Of a stretch of DNA of 7,002 nt, positions 1-5,692 are shown piece after piece. The notes under the pieces were generated by a model that worked only from the letters and a program-made list of their open reading frames with translations, searched no databases and was not told the DNA's origin. The translations under genes and the position numbers were made by a program. Each line of letters starts with the position of its first letter. The stretch's first letter is position 1. The DNA is taken from positions 1-7,002 of the forward strand of contig CALLQJ010000219.1 in assembly GCA_938014865.1 (NCBI GenBank). Direction: 5' to 3'. Origin of the DNA: an uncultured Fastidiosipila sp. GTDB lineage: Bacteria > Bacillota > Clostridia > Saccharofermentanales > Fastidiosipilaceae.

Positions 1-421
1 CAATACCGCGGCTGTCGATGACGGCATAGTCTTCTTCCCCTTCCAGAAAACCGACCTCACTGCGCTCTTCCGCTTCGATGGATACTTTATAAGGAAAATC
101 CGCCCGGACCGTCACCGCTTCCAGATAAGGAAAGCGGTCCAGAAGGCGCTTTTCGACGTCTCCGTAGTGCAGCTGCAGAATCTCGGAAGGGCTGCCGGAA
201 ACATAAAGCAGAAGATGCTTGCCGGACTCAATGCCCGAGGCAGAAATGAGCTCGGACTCACTGAGCCTCCGGTTCCCTTCAATCTCGATGCGCTGAATAT
301 AAAACTGCGGCAGCACGGCTACCAAGGCGATGATCAGGCCGATCAGCAGCACCAGGCTGAAAAACAAGATGCCCCTGCCCGAACGGGAACGGACGTTTCT
401 ATCGGCTTCAGCTCTCATCAT
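1..421 (-). CDS. ftsQ: Cell division protein FtsQ/DivIB, N-terminal part (3' end beyond the window)
   Basis: FtsQ/DivIB is a bitopic membrane protein that joins FtsL/FtsB-type partners and the FtsW-PBP pair in the septal complex. I translated this frame by hand from 421 to the window edge and found no stop; about 140 residues are present. The first ~17 residues are basic and charged (many Arg), then comes one hydrophobic segment at about residues 19-37, and then a POTRA-like domain beginning Y-I-Q-R-I-E-I-E-G-N. It continues with D-R-F-P-Y-L-E-A-V-T-V and ends with E-E-R-S-E-V-G-F and Y-A-V-I-D-S-R-G, matching the family pattern of an ER-x-P-like turn followed by a variable segment and an iD-x-x-G motif. 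Two in-frame ATG codons, at 421 and 418, follow a GGAG at 430-427. The first overlaps the murG stop as ATGA, the second as TGATG, so translation is probably coupled to murG; I cannot choose firmly between them. Being last in the visible series after murG fits ftsQ. Confidence 0.87.
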   Translation of the reverse strand, partial: MMRAEADRNVRSRSGRGILFFSLVLLIGLIIALVAVLPQFYIQRIEIEGNRRLSESELISASGIESGKHLLLYVSGSPSEILQLHYGDVEKRLLDRFPYLEAVTVRADFPYKVSIEAEERSEVGFLEGEEDYAVIDSRGI

Positions 422-1602
422 GCACGCTCCGTTTCTCGGATAATTTCCCGGGCAATATGACGGGCCGCATCCGGGCGGGCCAGTTCGCCGGCCGCCTGCC
501 CCATGCGCTCCAGTTTTTCGGGCTGCAGGAAAAGCTCATCGAGGGTCGTTCTGAGGCCGATCCCGCTGATCTCTTGATCGGGGATTAAAATCGCTGCGCC
601 GTTCTCCACAAAAGCGGCGGCATTCTTTGTCTGGTGATCCCCCTTGGCATAAGGATAAGGCACCAGGATCCCTGCTTTTTCCATGGCTGCAAGTTCCGCG
701 CAGGTCCCGGCTCCGGAGCGGCAGATGACCAGGTCCGCGGCCGCCAGCTGGTCCGGCATATCGTAGGCGTATTCACTGACCTTCACCAGGTCCGGATAGT
801 CTTTTAAAATCGCCTGCATCTCTTTGTAGTAACGCTTTCCCGTGATCAGATGAATCAGATAAGGCGTGCTCGAGGGATTGCGCCGCAGGCGTTCGGCCAA
901 GTCGGCGATTGCATGATTGATCGTCACGGCGCCGAGGCTGCCGCCCGTCGCCACCACATAACGGCGCTTTTCGGACAAGCCGAGTTTTCGGCGGGCTTTG
1001 CTCCGGCGGTCTTTGTCGAAAAATCCTGCGGCGACGGGATTTCCCGTGTAAACGACCCGCTTTGCCCTCGGAAAATCATCCTGCGTTTCGGGATAGCTGA
1101 CAAAAACACAGTCCGCCCCGCCGGCAAAGCTGCGGGTGCTTTTGCCCGGATAGGCATTTTGCTCGTGCAAAAAGGTTTTGATCCGCCGCTGCCGGGCCAT
1201 GGAAATCACCGGGGCCATGACGTAGCCGCCCGTGCCGAAGACGCCTGTGACATTCAGCGCCCGCATGATTTTCCGGCTGTCTTTCCGCCCGACAAAAAAT
1301 GCCCCGATCGCCCGCAGCATAAACTTCAGACTCGACATTTCAAAAGGGCCGGCATCCACCCGGTAGAAATAATGCCCGCTGCGGGTGACCAGATTGTATT
1401 CCGGTCCTTCGATATTGCCGCAGAATACCAGCTGCAGCTCCGGCTTCATCGCCTCAAGCTCCGCCGCGACCGCCAGGGCCGGATTAATATGCCCTGCCGT
1501 TCCGCCCGCCGCAATCAAAAGTGTCTCTTTTTCAGGGTCAAGTTCGGAAAGGATATAGTCATGATTGCGTTCGATTTTCGCTTCCAGATTTTGTTCGTCC
1601 AT
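418..1602 (-). CDS. murG: MurG, UDP-GlcNAc:lipid I N-acetylglucosaminyltransferase
   Basis: MurG transfers GlcNAc from UDP-GlcNAc to lipid I on the inner face of the membrane, giving lipid II. The protein is 394 residues from the ATG at 1602. The N-terminal Rossmann domain has the G-G-T-A-G-H-I-N-P-A-L-A acceptor loop (about 33-44) and H-E-Q-N (146-149). The C-terminal domain has T-G-N-P-V (187-191), G-G-S-L-G-A (220-225), the donor-binding stretch R-S-G-A-G-T-C-A-E (295-303) and P-Y-P-Y-A-x-x-D-H-Q-x-x-N-A (315-328). These are the family's diagnostic motifs. About 28 residues precede the first beta strand (T-L-L-I-A-A-G-G), which is longer than the usual few residues; this leader is charged and has no membrane segment. 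A GTG at 1605 is in frame, but GGGAGG at 1614-1609 sits 6 bases before the ATG and only 3 before the GTG, so I chose the ATG. The start overlaps the ftsW stop (TGATG) and the end overlaps ftsQ. The family assignment is firm. Confidence 0.97.
   Translation of the reverse strand: MDEQNLEAKIERNHDYILSELDPEKETLLIAAGGTAGHINPALAVAAELEAMKPELQLVFCGNIEGPEYNLVTRSGHYFYRVDAGPFEMSSLKFMLRAIGAFFVGRKDSRKIMRALNVTGVFGTGGYVMAPVISMARQRRIKTFLHEQNAYPGKSTRSFAGGADCVFVSYPETQDDFPRAKRVVYTGNPVAAGFFDKDRRSKARRKLGLSEKRRYVVATGGSLGAVTINHAIADLAERLRRNPSSTPYLIHLITGKRYYKEMQAILKDYPDLVKVSEYAYDMPDQLAAADLVICRSGAGTCAELAAMEKAGILVPYPYAKGDHQTKNAAAFVENGAAILIPDQEISGIGLRTTLDELFLQPEKLERMGQAAGELARPDAARHIAREIIRETERA
427..430 (-). promoter_or_regulatory. 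Ribosome-binding site of ftsQ
   Basis: GGAG lies inside the last codons of murG. It is 5 bases before the ATG at 421 and 8 bases before the ATG at 418, so either start can use it. Its position within murG supports coupled translation. Confidence 0.6.
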
Positions 1603-2924
1603 CACTGGCCTCCCGTGCGATCCTCACGCTTGCGCATCCCGTATTTCGACACATTAAGCAAAAGCCCGATGCCGATCAGGAAGAAGAGATTTGACGTACC
1701 GCCGTAGCTGAAAAACGGCAGGGAAATCCCCGTCGGAGGAATGACGCCGACGTTGACGGCCAGATTCAGCAAGGCCTGAACGGTGATCAGCGTGGTGATG
1801 CCGCCGGCGACAATCTGCCCGTAGACAGAGCTCGCCCTGAAGGTAATACGCAGCCCGAGAATAAAGAAAATCAGGAAAAGGGCCATGACGGCAATGCCGC
1901 CTATAAGACCGATTTCTTCCACGATATTACTGAAAATATAGTCATTATGCCCTTCCGGCAGATAATTGTTTTTCTGCTTGCCCTGCCCGAGGCCGACGCC
2001 GGTGAGGCCGCCCGAACCGATGGCGATGCGCGATTGCCGGGACTGATACACCGCCGCTTCCGAAACGTCTTCACTGTCCTGGAAGATGTTGATGCGCGTC
2101 TCCACATGGGCAAACAAATTCGTGTACTGCTCTTTGTACTCTTCCGGGATAAGCGGTTCCGAAGCCGCGAAGATCCCCAGTCCGGCCGCCGAAATAATGA
2201 GGGCCAGTGCGATGGAAATCAGCCAGCTGCGAAGCGGCACGCCCGCCGCAATCAAAGAGACCACGGCAATCATCAGCAGAATGCCGAAGCCGGAAAAGTG
2301 CGGCTGAAACAAGACGATCAGCATGGGCAGCAGCAAAATCAGCATCGGCAGAATAAGATCCAGCCAGGCATCCTTCATCGCGCCCTTGAAGCCTTTTCCT
2401 CTCGGGAAACGGCCCACGGCCCGCAGCTTATTGAGATGCGAATGATAGCAGGCCACCGTATAGACCACCACGATCTTCGTCAGCTCCGAGGGCTGGAAGT
2501 TCCCGAAAAGCGGAATCTTCAGCCAGCGCTGCGCATTGTTGATCGGTTCCGAAAAATAGGTCAAAAACAAAAGCAGAATCGAAAGGAAGTAAAAGAAGGC
2601 CGCGATCTGCGGGCGGTCAAAGGCCTTAATATTAAATTTCGTCAGAAAAAAGATGGCGATGACGCCCAGGATATTCGCACTCAGCTGACGCACGAGATAA
2701 CTCGTCCCGCCGCCGTCCTGCGAAATCGAGGCCGACATGCTGGCACTGAAGAGCATCACCAGTCCGAAGCAAAGCATCAGAACCAGGACGATCACAATGC
2801 CCGCATCCACGCGCTGCGGCTCATCCACCAGGCGCCTGGAAACAGGCGCGGAAGCCGCTGAATGTTCCGGGGTTTTAACCCGCCCTAAATTTCTGTTCAT
2901 TCTGACCTGACCGTTATCCGGCAT
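1602..2924 (-). CDS. ftsW: FtsW/SpoVE-type SEDS lipid II polymerase
   Basis: SEDS proteins are polytopic membrane glycosyltransferases that polymerise lipid II and work with a partner class B PBP. Numbered from the upstream ATG at 2942 (446 residues), the protein has a charged cytoplasmic N-terminus of about 45 residues and then a run of hydrophobic segments. Diagnostic motifs are N-N-A-Q-R-W (135-140, usually N-G-A-x-R-W), Q-P-S-E-L-T-K (150-156), A-I-G-S-G-G-L-T-G-V-G-L-G (307-319), Y-L-P-E-G-H-N-D-Y-I-F (327-337) and the C-terminal G-V-I-P-P-T-G-I-S-L-P-F-F-S-Y-G-G-T-S (399-417). Asp334 in the H-N-D motif matches the invariant aspartate of SEDS proteins (D297 in E. coli FtsW), so the enzyme looks active. 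I chose the ATG at 2924 because AAGGAAGGG ends 6 bases before it; the ATG at 2942 has only a G run directly abutting it. Location beside murG and a divisome PBP supports FtsW over RodA; a sporulation role as SpoVE cannot be excluded from sequence. Confidence 0.95.
   Translation of the reverse strand: MPDNGQVRMNRNLGRVKTPEHSAASAPVSRRLVDEPQRVDAGIVIVLVLMLCFGLVMLFSASMSASISQDGGGTSYLVRQLSANILGVIAIFFLTKFNIKAFDRPQIAAFFYFLSILLLFLTYFSEPINNAQRWLKIPLFGNFQPSELTKIVVVYTVACYHSHLNKLRAVGRFPRGKGFKGAMKDAWLDLILPMLILLLPMLIVLFQPHFSGFGILLMIAVVSLIAAGVPLRSWLISIALALIISAAGLGIFAASEPLIPEEYKEQYTNLFAHVETRINIFQDSEDVSEAAVYQSRQSRIAIGSGGLTGVGLGQGKQKNNYLPEGHNDYIFSNIVEEIGLIGGIAVMALFLIFFILGLRITFRASSVYGQIVAGGITTLITVQALLNLAVNVGVIPPTGISLPFFSYGGTSNLFFLIGIGLLLNVSKYGMRKREDRTGGQ
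1609..1614 (-). promoter_or_regulatory. Ribosome-binding site of murG; decides the start
   Basis: GGGAGG lies within the last codons of ftsW. Its 6-base spacing to the ATG at 1602 is good, while the upstream in-frame GTG at 1605 is only 3 bases away. It therefore favours the ATG and implies translational coupling to ftsW. Confidence 0.65.
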
Positions 2925-2930
2925 CGTAGT

Positions 2931-2939
2931 CCCTTCCTT
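2931..2939 (-). promoter_or_regulatory. Ribosome-binding site of ftsW; decides the start
   Basis: AAGGAAGGG is placed 6 bases before the ATG at 2924 and lies inside codons 2-4 of the longer alternative starting at 2942. The longer form has no usable site at normal spacing, so the shorter start is preferred. Confidence 0.55.
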
Positions 2940-2943
2940 CATC

Positions 2944-2968
2944 CCCCGCTTTGTGAAGCCGTGCGGGG
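2944..2968 (-). other. GC-rich hairpin in the ftsW leader
   Basis: Bases 2944-2949 and 2963-2968 pair perfectly (CCCCGC with GCGGGG, 6 base pairs, 13-base loop). The stem ends 4 bases before the ftsW ribosome-binding site on the transcript. It lacks a following T run, so it does not look like an intrinsic terminator. An alternative 5-base-pair stem (2956-2960 with 2967-2971) uses some of the same bases and would exclude it. Confidence 0.35.
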
Positions 2969-2980
2969 CTTTGGCTCCTT

Positions 2981-2995
2981 AAGGCACCTTGCCTT
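2981..2995 (-). other. Short inverted repeat in the mraY-ftsW gap
   Basis: Bases 2981-2985 and 2991-2995 pair (AAGGC with GCCTT, 5-base loop). It overlaps the 8-base palindrome CCTTAAGG at 2977-2984. It is weak by itself and has no T tract. With the GC-rich hairpin downstream it means most of the leader ahead of ftsW can fold. Confidence 0.25.
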
Positions 2996-3016
2996 CTGCA
3001 AAATGCCGTACGTTTT

Positions 3017-3046
3017 ATTTTAGCCTATCCTTTCCGCCTCTGTCAG
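3017..3046 (-). promoter_or_regulatory. Candidate housekeeping-sigma promoter for ftsW-murG-ftsQ
   Basis: On the minus strand CTGACA (3046-3041) resembles the -35 consensus TTGACA with one mismatch, and TAAAAT (3022-3017) resembles TATAAT with one mismatch. The spacer is 18 bases, within the usual range. The -35 box overlaps the last codons and stop of mraY, and the -10 lies in the AT-rich part of the only sizeable intergenic gap in the window. A start near 3010 would give a leader of about 85 bases to ftsW. There is no extended -10 TG. This is a sequence match only. Confidence 0.4.
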
Positions 3047-4053
3047 CTTCCGATCCAAGGCCAGAACGTAAGGCCCGCCAGTACGGAACCCAAAACGGTA
3101 ATCAGCGAGAAAACCGCCACGATCCTGACCTCGCTCCAGCCGCCCAGTTCATAGTGATGGTGAATCGGCGACATGCGGAAAATCCTTTTCCCGCCGGTGT
3201 GGCGGAAATACTGCACCTGAATAAAAACCGATAAAATTTCGGCCACATAGATAAAGCCGCTCAAAACAAAAGCCCAGGGCACGGATTCCGTGAAAAAGAA
3301 CAAGGACACCGCCGCGCCCAGCGCCAGCGAACCGAAATCACCCATGAAGACCTTGGCCTTGTGCCAATTGTAAATCAGGAAACCGCCCAGTGCCCCGGCC
3401 AGCGAAAAGGCCAGAAGCGCCGTCTGTTCATCGACAATATCCTGATAATCCAAAAGAGCCGTCGACCCGATAAAAATCAAGACAATGATCGTCACCGAAG
3501 AGGCCAGCCCGTCTATGCCGTCGGTAATATTTACCGCATTGGAACAGGCGTAAAAGTAAAAGAGGAGAAAAAGCCCGTACAAAATCCGCCATGCTCCGCT
3601 GACCGCAATTTTCCCCCAACCAAAAGGCAGAATCAGCTGCACAGGTTCTTTGGGGAGGTATAAAAACAAGATAATGAAGACAGCTTCCGCGATCAGCAGC
3701 AAATACGTCTTCTGCTTCGGCGAAAGCCCTTCCTTATTCACCCGCACCTTGATGTAGTCGTCGGCAAAGCCGATGGCCGCATGGACCAGGATGAATAGGA
3801 GCATCAGCAGGAGGCGGATATCAAAACGGTAAATCAAATAAATAATGCCGATCAGGAAAAAGGGCAGAAGAAAGATCAGCCCGCCGAAAGTCGGGGTGCC
3901 GCTTTTCACATAATGCGATTTCGGTCCTTCTTCACGCACCTCCTGCCCGGTATGTGCCCGGCGCAGCAGGGGCAGAATAATACGTCCGCCCAAAGCAGCC
4001 AAAATAAAGCCTGCAGCAAGCGCAATTATAATCAGTAATTTCGGCGGCAGCAT
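3043..4053 (-). CDS. mraY: MraY, phospho-MurNAc-pentapeptide translocase
   Basis: MraY is an integral membrane enzyme that transfers phospho-MurNAc-pentapeptide from UDP to undecaprenyl phosphate, forming lipid I. At 336 residues it has normal family length and many hydrophobic segments spread over its whole length (ten are expected for the family; I did not run a predictor). Motifs in order: S-G-T-P-T-F-G-G (51-58), F-A-D-D-Y-I-K-V (96-103) with the paired aspartates D98/D99, N-A-V-N-I-T-D-G-I-D-G-L-A (172-184), M-G-D-F-G-S-L-A-L-G (237-246) with the catalytic-loop Asp239, and S-P-I-H-H-H-Y-E-L-G-G-W-S-E (295-308). All acidic and histidine positions expected for activity are present. Small variations are Ile180 in T-D-G-I-D-G and Phe240 in G-D-F-G-S. 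The ATG at 4053 has a strong AAGGAG 7 bases upstream and lies inside the 3' end of murF, giving a 22-base overlap. No murD follows; a non-coding gap of about 100 bases separates it from ftsW. Confidence 0.98.
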   Translation of the reverse strand: MLPPKLLIIIALAAGFILAALGGRIILPLLRRAHTGQEVREEGPKSHYVKSGTPTFGGLIFLLPFFLIGIIYLIYRFDIRLLLMLLFILVHAAIGFADDYIKVRVNKEGLSPKQKTYLLLIAEAVFIILFLYLPKEPVQLILPFGWGKIAVSGAWRILYGLFLLFYFYACSNAVNITDGIDGLASSVTIIVLIFIGSTALLDYQDIVDEQTALLAFSLAGALGGFLIYNWHKAKVFMGDFGSLALGAAVSLFFFTESVPWAFVLSGFIYVAEILSVFIQVQYFRHTGGKRIFRMSPIHHHYELGGWSEVRIVAVFSLITVLGSVLAGLTFWPWIGS

Positions 4054-5651
4054 CGTCCGTCTCCTTTCGTCTCCGTGCCCAGTTTCTTTTGAATCAGGGC
4101 ACAGCTTTTTTCCAGCTGATAGCCGCGCGACGCCTTGACCAGATACAAGGTCCCCGGCTGCGCGGCGGATTCTAAAGCGTGCAGCAATTCTTCTTGTGTG
4201 TCAAGACAGCAGATCCGGGCCCCGCTGCGGCGCTCCCGGATACCGGCCGCCATCTCGCCGGCGTATTCGCCGATGAGATAAAAGCAGTCAAAAGGGGCCC
4301 CGGCTGCGGCCCGGCCGATCTCCCGGTGCAGGGGCCCGGCAAAGCGGCCGAGCTCCTTCACGCCGCCCAGAACGGCCGTGATGCTTTTATATTGCTTTTC
4401 GCCGGCTGCAAGGCGGCTCACCAGAGAAAAGGCCGCCTTCATCGATTCCGGACTGGCATTATAGCAGTCATCAATCAGGAGGCCGCCGCCTTTCAGAGGC
4501 GTCATCTCCTGCCGGCTCCCCGTAAAACGCATCGTGCGGAGGGCATCGAGGCCTTCCTGCAACGGTTTTTCGCAGAGCAAAAGCGCTGCATACGCAAAGA
4601 GCACATTGGCCGCATGCTGCAGCGCCGGCTTATCGAAACGCGCCTCCGCGGCATACGCCCTTTGCCCGTCCGGAAGGACGGCTGAAAGCTTGACGCGCAT
4701 GCCGCTTTCGGCGCTTTCCAGTTCTTCAATTTCCAGAATCGTCCCGGACGGGAGCGCCGGGAAACGCATGGGTCCTTTATAGGCAGAGGCTTTCCGGGCC
4801 AGCTCTTTGAGCCGTTCGGGGCTTGCGCCCTTGCTTATTTTCCGGTCCTCCGTCGTCAGCGGTGTCTGCAGGCTCGTGCAGCGGCCCTTGCTGCTCAGAA
4901 AAATCAGCGGCATTTCGCTTAATTTTTCTTCGGCCAGATCCAGCAGAAAAGGATCTTCGCCGTTCAGGACCAGCGGGCCGCCGGGACGGAGCTTTTCCAG
5001 AAGTTCCGCCTTCGCTTCTTTAATCGCCCGGCGCGAGCCCAGCCGTTCGATGTGCGAGGTCCCGATCGTATTGATCATGACAATATCCGGCGCCGTCGCC
5101 TCCGAAATCCGGCTGAGTTCGCCCCGGCGGTCCATGGCCGCTTCGATCACGGCAATCTCCGTGTCTTCGGGCATGGCCAGGAGGGTATAAGGCACCCCGT
5201 AGATATTATTTTGATTCGCCTCGTTTTTATGGACGGAAGAAGAAACGCCGAGTGCCTCGGCGCTCATATCCCGGACGGAGGTCTTCCCCACCGAGCCTGT
5301 GACGGCGATCAGAACCGGATTTACTTTTTCCCGCCAGAGCCGGGCAATCCGGGCCAAGGCCAGGCTGCTGTCGCCGGTGATCAGGCAGGGGAGTTCTGCC
5401 GCATAGGCTTCCGCCGCTTCCCGCTTTTCGGCCAGAACGGCGGCCGCCCCGTTTTTGACGGCCTGATCAATATAAAGATGCCCGTCCGTTCTCTCCCCGC
5501 TTAAGGCAATAAATAAATCGCCTTTGCGGATCGTCCGGCTGTCCGTCGACACCGCCGCCAAAGGCCTGTCGGCCGCTTCCGGCGGGCCGGCGAAAAGGAC
5601 TTCCGCATCACAGGCGGCGATAATTTCATTCAGGCGAAACTGTTCTCTCAT
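4032..5651 (-). CDS. murF: MurF, UDP-MurNAc-tripeptide:D-Ala-D-Ala ligase
   Basis: MurF is the cytoplasmic ATP-dependent ligase that adds D-Ala-D-Ala to the UDP-MurNAc-tripeptide, finishing the pentapeptide used by MraY. The 539 residues show three Mur-ligase domains. The N-terminal UDP-substrate domain has S-T-D-S-R-x-I-x-K-G-D-L-F-I-A-L (35-50). The ATPase domain has T-G-S-V-G-K-T-S (118-125), N-E-A-N-Q-N-N-I-Y-G-V-P (143-154), E-A-A-M-D-R-R-G-E-L (170-179) and S-H-I-E-R-L-G-S (199-206). The C-terminal domain has I-D-D-C-Y-N-A-S-P-E-S-M (393-404), V-L-G-G-V-K-E-L-G (427-435) and L-V-K-A-S-R-G (504-510). It exceeds the usual length (about 450-460) mainly through a polar segment at about 255-300 late in the ATPase domain. 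Variants are E-A-A for the common E-M-G and G-G-V for G-D-M. The ATG at 5651 has AAGGAG 5 bases upstream. No murE lies before it; the PBP stop is 23 bases away. Confidence 0.97.
   Translation of the reverse strand: MREQFRLNEIIAACDAEVLFAGPPEAADRPLAAVSTDSRTIRKGDLFIALSGERTDGHLYIDQAVKNGAAAVLAEKREAAEAYAAELPCLITGDSSLALARIARLWREKVNPVLIAVTGSVGKTSVRDMSAEALGVSSSVHKNEANQNNIYGVPYTLLAMPEDTEIAVIEAAMDRRGELSRISEATAPDIVMINTIGTSHIERLGSRRAIKEAKAELLEKLRPGGPLVLNGEDPFLLDLAEEKLSEMPLIFLSSKGRCTSLQTPLTTEDRKISKGASPERLKELARKASAYKGPMRFPALPSGTILEIEELESAESGMRVKLSAVLPDGQRAYAAEARFDKPALQHAANVLFAYAALLLCEKPLQEGLDALRTMRFTGSRQEMTPLKGGGLLIDDCYNASPESMKAAFSLVSRLAAGEKQYKSITAVLGGVKELGRFAGPLHREIGRAAAGAPFDCFYLIGEYAGEMAAGIRERRSGARICCLDTQEELLHALESAAQPGTLYLVKASRGYQLEKSCALIQKKLGTETKGDGRCCRRNY
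4061..4066 (-). promoter_or_regulatory. Ribosome-binding site of mraY, inside murF
   Basis: AAGGAG, 7 bases before the mraY ATG, lies within the murF coding sequence. Because of it the last ~12 residues of MurF are encoded by the mraY start region. Confidence 0.75.
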
Positions 5652-5656
5652 CTAAT

Positions 5657-5662
5657 CTCCTT
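5657..5662 (-). promoter_or_regulatory. Ribosome-binding site of murF
   Basis: AAGGAG with a 5-base spacer to the ATG at 5651. It fills most of the short gap after the PBP gene, so murF is probably expressed from the PBP transcript. Confidence 0.75.
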
Positions 5663-5668
5663 TAATAA

Positions 5669-5692
5669 TAGATCTCACCAGTAGATCTCACC
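5669..5692. repeat. 13-base tandem duplication across the PBP stop codon
   Basis: TAGATCTCACC occurs at 5669-5679 and again, identically, at 5682-5692, separated by AG. The period is 13 bases, which is not a multiple of three. On the coding strand the first copy is read as G-E-I-Y and the second, shifted by one, supplies W and the TGA stop. It forms the junction between the PBP gene and the murF leader. Confidence 0.8.

Noticed and set aside
850..1707. A 285-codon open frame on the plus strand opposite murG
   Set aside because: It is antisense to a complete, motif-verified murG and shows no family features; treated as a shadow frame.
1947..2861. A 304-codon open frame on the plus strand opposite ftsW
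   Set aside because: It lies wholly antisense to a gene with clear SEDS motifs; its product is rich in Arg, His, Gln and Asp with no recognisable domain, as expected for the complement of a hydrophobic protein in GC-rich DNA.
2925..2942. ATG at 2942 as the ftsW start
   Set aside because: A run of G abuts it with no spacing, while the ATG at 2924 has a purine-rich ribosome-binding site at 6 bases. The longer form remains possible.
2944..2968. GC-rich hairpin as an intrinsic terminator after mraY
   Set aside because: The stem is not followed by a T run on the transcribed strand; it runs into the ftsW ribosome-binding site.
5663..5670. TATTAT before murF as a promoter -10 box
   Set aside because: It has no acceptable -35 box at 16-18 bases upstream, and the ribosome-binding site begins directly after it, leaving no room for a leader.
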